From assembly GCA_029817715.1 (NCBI GenBank), contig JARUPY010000605.1:4628908-4692907 (forward strand): 64,000 nucleotides of DNA, given 5' to 3'. Position 1 is the first letter of the stretch; each line of letters starts with the position of its first letter. The stretch comes from Melastoma dodecandrum. Taxonomy: Eukaryota > Streptophyta > Magnoliopsida > Myrtales > Melastomataceae. Shown here piece by piece: positions 22,791-33,876 of the stretch. The translations under genes were made by a program, and so were the position numbers. Under the pieces are notes generated by a model. The model did no database searches. It was not told the origin of the DNA and saw nothing but the letters and a program-made list of their open reading frames with translations.

Positions 22791-23408
22791 TAGTAACTAA
22801 TAATCCTCGAACCAACTGTTTTTTCCGACTTAAACAGCTTTTATAAATAAAGTTGGTGGCGACTCCGTTTAGTTTACCTAGGTTAAACAACAACAACCTT
22901 TTTACGGAGCCATTTTGGATGAGGAACTGACGACACGAGCCGCTCCCGATTTCTCCCGAAAGTTCCTTCTTCGGATCATGCTCCGCCTTTCGCCCGCCAC
23001 CTCTTAGGAAAACAGAGACGGTCGGCGAGGGCTCGAGCAGGCCCAGTTAGGAACCCAGGGAGGGATCACCTAATTCCCTTCCGCAGCATCCGATGCTCGA
23101 GTCGTGACGTCGACCGATTGGGCCTTGGGGAGCGGGCCCGGATCCTCGGGTCGTTCGATCCGCCACGCGCGTGCTAGGCCGGAAGGCACGCGTACAGTTG
23201 TATTCATCACATTTTCTTTCATTCGTATAAAAACAATTCCATCAAATAAACCTAATATGCAAGGGACTCTAGCTCGTACGTGTCATTTTCTTTCATTGGT
23301 GATGAATAACCGTAGGTCGTACGTGCCATGCTCGGTTCAGACGAAATGCTCTTACTTTCGATCAAAGGTCGTGTACACAACTACTGATTATTTTGCTAGT
23401 AACTTCTC
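22790..23408. other. Possible Ty3/gypsy LTR fragment and UGT 3' flank
   Basis: A GC-rich stretch at about 22840-23200 contains AAAGTTGGTGGCGACTCC, a phrase common near LTR ends of plant Ty3/gypsy elements, but no second LTR or coding part is seen. 23200-23408 is likely the 3' flank of the UGT gene. Confidence 0.35.
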
Positions 23409-24157
23409 TTACACGCAGACTTGTCCGGACAACTTCTCCAAGTTCTTGACCGACAAACCGGTTGGGCTAGCAGCCTCCCTGGCGAGTCTCTTGCACTTTA
23501 TCACATTCCTCTTCAGTTCCTCCCCCTTTTCGCCACCCAACAGCTCCCTAACAACCCTCTCGACATCATCCCTCTTTACATTGCCGTGCAATTCAAGCCC
23601 GGCCCTCCATTCTGCGCAGACATACCTTGCATTCGGCTGCTGGTCCCCGATGTTTGGCCAGGATATCATTTGCACCCGAGCAGATATGCTCTCCAGTATC
23701 GAGTTCCATCCATAGTGTGTCGGGAACCCCCCGACCGACGGGTGGTTTAAGACTTTCACCTGCGGGCACCACCCCAAAAGGAAGCCTCTGTCTTTTGTCT
23801 CCTCGATGAATGCATGAGGGAGGACAGCCGACTCGCTGGCCATGAGGTCAGGCCGTAGGACCCACAGGAATGGGCATTTGCTGTTGGCAAGACCAACCGC
23901 TAGCTCTATCAGCTGGTACGGTGTCAGAAACACTATTCTCCCAAAATTCACGTAGAGCACTGACCCGTGCTCCTTTGAATCGAGCCACTCGAGACACTCA
24001 GGTTGTTCCTCCCAGAGATTTCCACGGATTTGCTTGGAGATGGTATCGTCCAGGGGAATTTGTCCAAGAAGCAGATGAAGAGGTCCGATTGCGTAAACAT
24101 TCGAGATGATGGAAGTAAGCTCATTGAGGACAACCGGTTCGAGTTCTTCAAAAGTAT
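23409..24157 (-). pseudogene. UGT85-like glycosyltransferase, C-terminal half (split gene)
   Basis: Minus-strand frame open for about 249 codons, continuing the N-terminal half at 35698-36469. It begins at the duplicated site: after HT it reads FEELEPVVLNEL. It contains VYAIGPLHLLLGQIP, PECLEWLDSKEHGSVLYVNF and the UDP-sugar-binding PSPG box (WCPQVKVLNHPSVGGF, then HYGWNSILES and DQQ). The box has changes: HYGWNS instead of HCGWNS, and GDQQPN for the usual EQQTN-type end. Such enzymes move a sugar from a UDP-sugar to small acceptors in the cytosol. Split by the element at 24158-35692, so it cannot be expressed as one normal exon. Confidence 0.92.
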
Positions 24158-26002
24158 TGTTGGCCCAAAGATTACACATAGAGGGGGTGAATTAGTGTTA
24201 AGTCCAATTAAGGAATTCTTAAACGCTTTTTCACAACCCTCTCAGCGGAAGTAACTTACTGTAATTTACAGAGCCTTCAAGCTTCTGTAATTACGGAACG
24301 TGTGAAATGGACTTCGAAATGAGTCGTAGAACACAAAAGATTTTATAGTGGTTCGGTGAAAACACCTACGTCCACTTTCGGTCACTTTTCACTAATAACT
24401 CGTATAGATATTACAGTGTAGAAGGTAAAACCTTCTGTGGTGTAAGAAAACAATTTCTTTGACCACGGGACGGTAAGACTAGCTTTACCAATGCAAGAAA
24501 CTCTCTTGCTGTGTTTAGGATGTGTCTAGGTCGAATCACAAGGAAATCAACCAGACTTGAGCAAGCACAGAACGTCGGCTGGAAGCTTCAGGCTTCTGTG
24601 ACTCTGTAGCGGGCTATTCCTTCTGTGGATCAGCGAACAGATCCGATGAGGATCTGTTACAGTAGGTTGGACGCCTCTGATATGCTTCTCTTTTTGTGTT
24701 TTTGGTTTAATCTGCAAAACAAATAAAGATAGACCTTCTACAGTGGGTTGCAGTCCCTCACCAATTACGCCTACTGCAGAAACCTTCTCTTGGACCTGCT
24801 GTACGCCCACCCGGCGTTACGGACAGCACTCCTGGCCAAGTCCTTCGGATTCACAGCCAACGACGCCTACGGAGTGGCTTCACCAAAGCACACCTGCTGC
24901 AAACGCACAGATAACAAAATAACCAACTACAGAAGGTTGAAGGTCCCTCACTACTGAACCCCTGCTACGGACTCCTTCTCTCCGACCAACTCTGTACGCC
25001 TAATCGCCACCAACGAACCCTTCCCCAGGCTCTGATGTACGCAGTCCGACGTCACGGACAAAGTTCCGGTCGAGTCCCTCAGATCCGTACGCAACGAAGT
25101 CACCGGAGCGGCTTCAACCACGCTTAACCCGCTGTAGTTACCTCCTGCGAGAACTCTTGCCTGGAGAATCCGTCCTGCACACATGCACACACGTTAAACA
25201 CCACTAACGTTGCCAAATGCGAAGATTTACCTCTAATCAAAATCTCTTTCTTTTTAAAATGTTTTTAGGTTTTTCTTTTATATATAGGTTTCGTCCTCCT
25301 GTAAAGAAGGAAACTTATTTTGCCAAATACGTAAAATGACCAGATTCATCCCCAACGTGCAAAAATCATTTAGGGACAATATTTGATTGATTTCAGATCA
25401 ATCGAATCATCCAATCACGAGATCTCATCTTACAGAAGGTTAGAGCCTAATTCGGTCAGCAACCTTCTATAATTGGAAAGAAAGAATATTTTATTTCCAA
25501 CTTGAGAAATATGATGATGGAGTCGTGCAAATATCTGGTTGGAACCTCCAGATTTAATTTTGTCTTATTTTGACAATTAAATCCCCAGATAATGCATTAG
25601 GGAAGGTTCGGCCAGTAACAACATCTTGACCTTCAATATAAGGAAATAATCAACGATTTATTCCCAAAAATAATTGATTCGTTCCAGACAAGTAAAACAT
25701 TGTATCTGGACGAAATATTAATCCAAATAATATTCCTAAGAATATTCTCTTTTTGAATTAATAATTTAATTAAGATAATCAATAATTAATTAATAAATAA
25801 TTTATTATTGAAATATCTATTTATGGAAATATTCTCTAATCACGTCTCTTGATCTGAAATGATCCTTCGAGGGTGAAGAAAATATTTTCGTGATATTTTT
25901 CTTCTCTTACGAAGCGTATCTTCGTTACAGGAGGTTTCAGCTTCTGTAAAGTCATAACAGGTCAAACCTGCTAGTTAACTCATCATCAAAATCTTGTCAA
26001 CA
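24158..26002 (-). repeat. 3' LTR of minus-strand SIRE-like element
   Basis: 1845 bp, highly similar to 33877-35692 with a few substitutions and small indels (for example about 19 bp near 25030 and 8-10 bp near 25840 and 25930). Minus-strand ends TGTTGACA and GGCCAACA. Confidence 0.95.
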
Positions 26003-26017
26003 ATCTCCCTCTTTTTT
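26003..26017 (-). other. Polypurine tract
   Basis: Minus strand AAAAAAGAGGGAGAT directly before the LTR start TGTTGACA. Confidence 0.88.
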
Positions 26018-26626
26018 ATGATGACAAAACTTTCATCCATAGGAAATATGTTCATACAAGATGACGTATCAAACTCCCCCTAAGATAGAGATAGTAAGGG
26101 TTTGACACTTTATAGAAGCTTTTACTTTTGTAGAGTGCAAAAACTTCTGTGTAAGCATTCGGCTTGTACAGATTACAGGGACAAGGCTCCTGTATATTTA
26201 GCGCGACAGTAGCATGAGCTTCTGCACTCCCAGCAAAAATGAGTTATACTCAAATTTTGCATACCCTTATAGAAGATTAATAAACCTCATAGTAGGTTTG
26301 TCCTTCTATCCCGCTGAATATCACAAGAATTCTTGTGGGTTTGAGATTAGGATACGCTATATCTCTGTGTTATCTCTCCCGTGCTTGTTACTTACTATTT
26401 TTCAAAGTTCTCCAAAATCTCTCCCCCTTTTTGTCATATCAAAAAGTATAGAAGGTAGAAAGCGGAGATCTAAGGTCCTGTAGAAGGTATTCTCACAATA
26501 GACGTAGAGAATGAAACCAAACTGCAGAATATTAAAATAGTTCATCTCAAAAGGGTACACATCATCAATCACTTATTTAAGACCATTACAGTAGGTCTAG
26601 GGTGCTGAAAAAATAAGCAGAACACA
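26018..26626 (-). other. 3' untranslated part of the SIRE-like element
   Basis: No convincing coding frame. Repeated CTTCTGT/ACAGAAG and CTATAGAAG phrases as in the plus-strand sister element. Confidence 0.6.
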
Positions 26627-28315
26627 TTACTGGAGATTGTCACGGAGGAGCTTTTCCTGACGTTCAACAGTAATGACTAACTCAGCGACCGTATCCTTGA
26701 GGACTTTAAGTTCCTCAGTCTGTGCAACAATTTGTCGCTGCAGATCTTTGATGAGATTAGGCAAAGAGGAGGATGAGCCTTCTTGAGGTTTTTCCAGGGT
26801 TGAAGAAGATGGAACAACAGCTTTTGGAGCAGTAGGTCCATTCCTGTCACAAGTAGCAGGTTCTTCCTTCTGCTGTTTCTCTTTCCCGTTGGATTTCTGA
26901 ATCCAGCCTCCTTGAGTCCTCACATATTGCATACTTGCAATAATTTGTCGACTAAAATTTCCAACTCGCCATTTTTCCAGTGTGGTGGGAGGATTTGGAT
27001 CAATGTTGCGAAGACGAAGAAGAGCAACTACAACCTGACCATAGGGGAGAGCTTTGTCCTTTGCTTTAAGACAAGCTTGCATGTGAGCAAAAATCATCGC
27101 CCCCAGGTTGAATGGCTTTCCCAGCAACAAATGCTCCATAATCTGAGCATCTCTGGTTGTTACAGCATCCAGACTTCCTGTCCTTGGTAGGAGACAGAAG
27201 ATGACAGATCGATGGAGGATCCGTTTAGGAAGCTTCAGTGTAGCAGATTCAAGGTACTGCGGCATCTTCACTTTAGATCCAAGTATGGCGCTGTATGACA
27301 GATTCTTGTTTGCCACAGGAAGAACAGAGTGCTCTTTGCAGCCATACAGGGTGTTGACGTCATGAATTGAAAGCACCAGGAAGACACAATCAATCATGGT
27401 CCTGACATACTTAACAATGTCGTTAATCCTGAAAAAGGTGAGATTTGCATAAAATTCTCGAATCCTTGTAACAGCGACTTCGATGTAAGTTTCACAGAAC
27501 ACCTTTAAATCCAGCTTCTCATATAGAGGCAGAATATCAAGATCATTCTCACTAAACCAGCTAAAATCTAGCCGTTTGCATGCAACAATCTGTCTGTTTG
27601 AGACATCACAGGAGGGAACAGCTTCTGCGTTCATGATTTGCTCTATTTCAGCCTGAGAGACAGTAGGTATTACCCGAGCTGCGATTGCACCTGTAGGCTT
27701 GGTCTTTTTTAACACCTCCTGCTCTAGGGACTTACTCACAGACTCGGGGCTTTTGCGTTTGTGTCGTGTCCTGGAGGATACTCTTCTAGAGACGAAAATC
27801 GAGGCCGATCGTTTGGCTTTGACAGGGATAGGCTCCATAGCAACAACCTTGCCTTTTACCTTCGATTTGGGTGACACAATAGGTTGAGGAGTAGCAACTG
27901 CTATGGGAGTGACCTCCTGCACTTCGTCCTCATCGTCGTCAGAGACGACTCTCTTTCTGGCAGGGGTTTCAGCTTCCTGTTCCAGATCAGTATTCTCTCG
28001 AGGATTTTCGTCTTCTAAGACGAAATCATCAGTGGTAGGAGATGTTTCGTCATCCTCACCAGCAGGTTCCTCCAGAGACTCCTCAGAAATAGGGTTCTCC
28101 TGCAAAACAGGGACTTCGTCCTGCTACCCTTTGGTAGCGACGTTGGAGATCTCCTTATCCTCGACAAGCGAGTATTCGGCGATTTCCGGGTCCAGGGGTG
28201 CGATTTCCTCATTAACCGTAGGAATCACGAGGGTGGCTAGTTGAGGCTCAGCCGAAGGAGGTGTGGCAGAGAGGGAGAAGGAGCGGCTAGCTCCGGACTT
28301 TCTCTTAGGTGCCAT
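26627..28315 (-). CDS. Extra retrotransposon ORF downstream of pol (plant transposon protein-like)
   Basis: Frame from ATG 28315 (MAPKRKSGASRSFSL) to a TAA at 26627, 562 codons, with one TAG at codon 64 (28124-28126). Not gag or pol. Residues 65-145 are acidic (runs of E/D). Residues 150-210 are basic with KRKS- and RTRHKRKS-like patches that could be nuclear signals. From about 215 to 420 there is a folded-looking region with VTRIREFYANLTFF, IDCVFLVLSIHDVNTLYG and HRSVIFCLLPRTG, then MEHLLLGKPFNLGAMIFAHM. The REFYANL phrase and later layout recall the putative plant transposon protein domain; that link is from memory. The last 45 residues form a coiled coil. It lies in the env-like position of SIRE elements, but I see no signal peptide or membrane segment. 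Function unknown. Confidence 0.7.
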
Positions 28316-28974
28316 AATCAGAGATGGATCGAGCGATTTGGCTAAGAGATTGAGTGGGAAGGATAGATTTTCTTCTAGGGTTTCTCGGAGGAGTATCAAT
28401 GGTGGTGGAGAACCACGAGTGACACCGTGAGAAGATATAGAAGAAGGTAATGTTTTAATTTTGGAAAAATATTATTTTATTTCCCAAAATTGATTAATTG
28501 GAACAAAATCTTCCAATAGGATCATGTATTCCCAATTTTTTATCAAGACATCGATACTTGATATAATAGGAGATGAATCAGATAAGATTCTCCCTGATTT
28601 TTCAAAAATAAAAATATTCTTTTGAACAGAAGGTTTAACTTTATGTTTCAATTTTTTTTTTATGGAGAGAAAATGCTTCAATAAATGATTTATTGAAGAA
28701 TTCCTCCAAGATATATTTAGAAAATTCAAAAATATATTTAAGATTTTCTTATCATATATTCACTTAATTAAGGAATATATTTTGTTAAATTCGAAACGGT
28801 AGTATCGAATTAACCCATCATAGAATCCACGTTAATGAAAAGGACTCTTTCTTGACAAGATTTTCATTAGAATAATATTGTCTAGAGTACTCTTTTGGAA
28901 AATGCATTTCGAAGTAAAATTTCGAAATATATTTAATACAGAACGTTGAAACTGATATACAACGTCTCTGTTAT
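28316..28974 (-). other. Spacer between pol and the extra ORF
   Basis: AT-rich, non-coding. It could hold the leader for the extra ORF; no splice or promoter signal stands out. Confidence 0.5.
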
Positions 28975-30641
28975 TTAAAATGGATAACAAATCCCCAATT
29001 CATTCCTGAAAGAGAAGAATTTCTCCTTATCAAGTGGTTTGGTGAAAATGTCAGCCAATTGCTTGTCTGTATTAATGTATTCTACGCTTACAGGACCTTG
29101 TTGTACATAATCCCTCAGAAAATGATGTCTGAGTTCTATGTGTTTTGATCGTGAGTGATAGACTGGGTTGCGCGTTAATTGAATCTCACTAGTATTATCA
29201 CACATGATCGGAATTTCAGCAAGTGAGAGACCATAGTCCTCAAGTTGCTGTTTCATCCATAGTAGTTGAGCACAGCAGCTTGCAGCTGCGATATACTCGG
29301 CTTCTGCAGTGGACAAAGCAACAGAAGTCTGCTTCTTGGAAAACCATGAAATTAACATGTTTCCCATTAGCTGACAAGTACCACTAGTACTTTTTCTGTC
29401 GATCTTACATTCTGCCAAATCAGCATCTGAGTAACCAATGAGACTGAAATTGGATCTCTTGGAATACCATATGCCAAGGTTTACAGAACCTTGTAAATAT
29501 CTAAAGATTCTCTTGACCGTTGTCAGATGAGATTCTTTAGGTGCTGATTGATATCTAGCACATAGACATACACTAAATAGTATGTCTGGTCTGGAAGCAG
29601 TAAGATATAGAAGTGAGCCAATCATGCTTCTATATAGCTTGTTATCTACTTCTTTACCATTTTCGTCCTTGTCTATCTTGGCACTTGTAGTCATTGGAGT
29701 AGACAGAGGCTTAGAGCCCTCTAGGCCAAACTTTTTCAGTAGCTGCTTAGTGTACTTCTCTTGATGTAAGAAGGTACCTTCAGCAGTTTGTTGAATTTGT
29801 AAGCCAAGGAAGAACGTAAGTTCTCCTATCATGCTCATCTCGAACTCACTCGTCATGAGTTCAGAGAATTCTATATAGAGTTTTTCATCTGTTGATCCAA
29901 AGATAATGTCATCGACATAGATCTGGACAACAACTAGATGATCACCTCTGTGTTTGAGGAAGAGAGTGATATCTACTCTCCCTCTTTTATAGCCCTTTTC
30001 AATGAGAAAAGAACTAAGTCTCTCATACCATGCTCTAGACGCCTGTTTTAGACCGTATAGAGCCTTGGAGAGTCTGTAAACGTGATTTTTGTGATGTGGA
30101 TCTTCAAATCCAGGAGGTTGATTTACGTATACCTCTTCTTTGATTTCTCCATTGAGAAATGCACTTTTCACGTCCATTTGATACAGCTTGAAGTTGTTGT
30201 AGCAAGCATAAGCTAACAGTAGCCTGATTGCTTCTAGACGTGTTACAGGAGCAAACGTCTCATCAAAATCAATACCCTCTTCTTGAGAGTATCCTTTGGC
30301 AACAAGTCGTGCTTTATTTCTTATGATAGCACCTGACTCATCGAGTTTGTTCCTGAATACCCATTTAGTTCCAATAATGGAACGGTTATCAGGTTTAGGA
30401 ACAAGTGTCCACACTTTGTTCCTTTCTAACTGATTTAGCTCCTCTTGCATTGCAAGGATCCAATCTGGATCATCTAGAGCTTCATATATCCCATCCTGCT
30501 CTTTCTGTGAAAGAAATGCAGAATGTTCATAGTAGGCATTTACAGAACGTCTTGTCTGAATACCTTTATCAAATTCTCCTATGACTTGATCAATAGGATG
30601 TCGTTTTTGATATAAAGCAGGTGCTCTTATATCGTTTTGTT
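28975..30641 (-). pseudogene. pol: Copia reverse transcriptase and RNase H
   Basis: Open for 491 codons from an ATG at 30450, with the frame extending upstream through the [20 protein letters not shown] block. Contains [58 protein letters not shown], active site [30 protein letters not shown], and RNase H with [35 protein letters not shown] and [11 protein letters not shown], ending [13 protein letters not shown]. Both catalytic motifs are present. Marked as pseudogene because the upstream polyprotein has stops and a shift near 30830, so normal gag-pol expression is lost. Confidence 0.92.
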
Positions 30642-30807
30642 GATTATTCTGTGAAGATGATACTTCTGGAGAATTTTCAACAGTTTGTTCATATTCTCTT
30701 TGAGAATTGTGAACTGAAGGTTCGTTACCTTCTCTTCCTTCCTTAGAAGGTATAGGTTCTACATGACTTTCTGTAGGTTCAAAAGATATTACTTGATTAG
30801 TATTATC

Positions 30808-31913
30808 TTCTAATGGTGAGTCATTAATTTTACATTAATTGACTCTTCTATTGTTGAAGTCCTTTTGTTAAGGACTCTGTAGGCTTTGCTAGACAGTGAA
30901 TATCCTAAGAAGATACCTTCATCTGACTTAGTATCAAATTTTCCGAGATTGTCCTTAGAAGGTCTCAGTATAAAACATGGACTTCCAAAGGCATGAAAAT
31001 AGGAAATATTTGGTATTCTCCCCCTGTATAGTTGATAGGGAGTTTTCTCTAATTTTGGTCTTAGTAGTACCCTATTAGAGATATAGCAGGCAGTATGTAT
31101 TGCTTCAGCCCAAAAGTTCTGTGGAACATTGCTCTCACAAATCATGGTTTTAGCCATGTCTATAAGAGTTCGATTTTTCCTTTCTGCGACTCCATTCTAT
31201 TGAGGAGTGTAAGGAGCAGAGAAGTTGTGTTCAATGCCATGTTCATCACAGAAAGTAGCAAAATCATGGTTTTTAAACTCTGTACCATGATCCGTTCGAA
31301 TAGCTTTTACAGAAGATTTATTTTCATTCTGTAATTGCTTAGCGAGCTTTATGAAAGATTCAAATGCATCGCTTTTATGAGTCAAGAACTTGACCCAGGT
31401 GTATCTAGAGTAGTCATCTACTACTACTAGACAGTATCTTCTACCACCAATACTTTGAACTCTAGTCGGACCAAATAGATCCATATGTAGAAGTTCCAAG
31501 GGCTGAGTAGTAGAAATCTCATTCTTAGACTTGAATGATGATTTAGTTTGCTTACCAAGTGAACAAGCTTCACAGAAGTCGTCTTGCTCGAATTTGATGT
31601 TAGGCAAGCCATTTACCAATTCTTTTCTAACAAGCTTGGATAGCAACTGAAAGTTGGAATGTCCTAACCTTCTATGCCAAAGATGAGTTTCGTCTTTGAC
31701 AGACAGAAGACAGCTTTCTGTAGCATAGAAGCTCTCCTGTGTTAAAGTGTAGATGTTTCTTTTCCGATTTCCAATGAAGCGGACTTCATTGTTTAGGATA
31801 CCAGAACATTTATCTTGATCAAAGGTTATAGTATAGCCTTTGTCACAAAGCTGGCTAATGCTCAGCAGGTTATGTTTAAGTTCTGTAACCAACAGAATCT
31901 CTTCTATAACCAT
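30808..31913 (-). pseudogene. pol: Copia integrase
   Basis: Zinc-binding part LWHRRLGHSNF and DFCEACSLGKQTKSSF. Core with FGPTRVQSIGGRRYC, VVDDYSRYTWVKF (Asp), AIRTDHGTEF (Asp) and NGVAERKNRT (Glu). C-terminal LYRGRIPNISYFHAFGSPCF. A TAG replaces a Gln codon just before NGVAERK (31197-31199). The frame shifts near 30830. Confidence 0.92.
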
Positions 31914-31931
31914 AGAGTCAGGACTTCCAAT

Positions 31932-33128
31932 AGTTCATGTTCCGATGACAGAGCCTTTGCTATTGTCACCGAATTTAACAGAACCTCCGTTCTGTAAAGT
32001 CAACTTAGAAAATTTGGATGGATCTCTGGTCATGTGCCTTGAGCAGCCACTGTCCAAATAGCATTCACTTTCTGTAGCTTCTGTTCGAAAACAGAATTGA
32101 CTTCCTACAGAATTTTGAGTTTCTGTGTGAGTAGTTATGCACACTAGTGCTTGTTCTTCCTCATCATCAGAATCTTCAATATCTGCCCAAGCAATCATAG
32201 CTTTCTTGGGTTTTGTTTGTACAGAAGGTTTCTCCTTCTCCTTAAGTAAAGGACAATCATATTTGAAATGTCCCTTCTTATTGCACTCATAGCATCTGAT
32301 CATCTTAGGATCATTCTGCTTTTCACGTTTCTGATTTCTCTTGTTGAAACGTCTTTTGGAAGCGAACCGCAGAAGACGTTTAGCAATCATAGCGAGTTCA
32401 TCATCCGAATCGACTTCTGCCTCATTGTCAGAGTCTTCTATTGGTTCTTCTGATCCTTTGAAGGCTACTGAAGCTCTTTTTACATCAGATTGAGAGGTTC
32501 TCTCCATTTCATATGACATTAAGGAGCTCATTAGTTGATCTAATCGAAGAGTAGATAGATCCTTAGCTTCCTCAATAGCCGTTTTCTTGGCTTTCCAAGA
32601 TTTGGGCAGAGTTCGTAGAACCTTTCTTACTAATTTAGAATTAGTATAGTGTTTGCCTAAGTGAGTTAAGGCATCTACTAGAAGGTTTAGTCTCTTGAAC
32701 ATTTATTCTACAGATTCTTCACTCTTCATGGTAAAGTTCTCATATTGATGAATTAAGAAATTCATCTTGGTTTCTCTAATCTGGTTCGTCCCAACATACA
32801 TGGTGACAAGTTTATCCCAGATTTCTTTACCCGAAGTGTAAGTAGAGACTTTCACGAATTCACTTTCCGACATAGCACTAAACATTAAGTACTTAGCCAT
32901 TTTAGTGAGTTATTTGATCCTAAGGTACTCCCGTGTAGGATGACCATCAGGACCAGTTTGTAGTTCAATCGGTAGAATAGGTGGACCGTCTTCAATGAAC
33001 GACCACAAATCATCATCGATTGCATCTACAAAGACACTCATTCGAATTTTCCAATAGGAAAAATTTTTACCATAAAAAATGGGAGGATTCCCAATGTGTG
33101 GTTTCGGTATATAGCAATTATCACCCAT
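31932..33128 (-). pseudogene. gag: Copia gag and protease
   Basis: From ATG 33128 (MGDNCYIPKPHIGNPPIFYG) the frame runs in register to protease with three stops at 32910-32912, 32703-32705 and 31935-31937. Contains MNFLIHQYENFTMKSEESVE, LLVDALTHLGKHY, the zinc knuckle C-Y-E-C-N-K-K-G-H-F-K-Y-D-C (near 32250-32295), an acidic stretch, and protease CYLDSGCSRHMTRD (near 32030-32075). Two of the stops replace Gln or Arg codons, as expected from C-to-T decay. Confidence 0.92.
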
Positions 33129-33862
33129 TTTACAACTTCCAGAAGGTTTGACTTCTATGCAGAATAGTAGAACCTTTAGGTACTGTACTGATTCTTAACG
33201 CACACAAACTTCTGTTAAATTGAAACAGATATTGCTGGCAATCAAATCTCCGTAAAATGGAGTAAAAATGCCAAGTAGTTTAATTCTGCAGAAACCTTAA
33301 GTTTTCAGCAGAAGGAAACAGCGCAACAATCGGTTATATCCGTATAGCAGGTATAACCTTCTATAGGATGTGACTAAGCACTCAAGCTTTTGTTGAATCC
33401 CGTCTTAAAATAACTGGATGGTTTCTAGCAGAGCAATGAGCTACTGTAGAAGAGAGACAGATAGTGATAGTAACAGAGCGTAAGCTTCTGTATAGTAGAA
33501 ATCTATCGCGTGGAAGGTACAGGCTGCTATAGAATCTCAACAGGCTGTTAAACATTTTGTTGAATCACAAATTTTTGAATTCTATCAGAGTATAGTACTT
33601 CTGTAGAATTAAAATAAACTTGAGACAATTACAGAGAATAAGCTTCTGTAAGGCAGAGACAGAGAGCAATATAAGGTACAACCTCCTATAAGAAATCAAC
33701 AAGCTATAAAGCTTTTGTTGAAACTGCTTTTGCTCTAAATGTTGAATTCAAATAGAGAACTAAGCGTCTATTGAATCAGCAAGGTAGTAGTACTCAGAGA
33801 GCGTACAGAAGGTTCGAGCTGCTGTAAGATCTCAACGAGCGGTTAAACTTCCGTTGAACCTT
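33129..33862 (-). repeat. Untranslated leader with ACAGAAG-type repeats
   Basis: Non-coding. The minus strand carries recurrent ACAGAAGCTTACTC-, CAACAAAAGCTT- and TAGAAGGTT-type phrases roughly every 40-60 bp, as in the plus-strand sister at 10640-11098. Confidence 0.65.
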
Positions 33863-33874
33863 GCTCTGATACCA
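33863..33874 (-). other. Primer binding site, tRNA-Met type
   Basis: Minus strand TGGTATCAGAGC, exact, two bases from the 5' LTR. Confidence 0.95.
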
Positions 33875-33876
33875 AT

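Noticed and set aside
22840..22900. Possible tRNA gene around GGTGGCGACTCC
   Set aside because: Resembles an LTR end and primer-adjacent phrase; no cloverleaf could be drawn.
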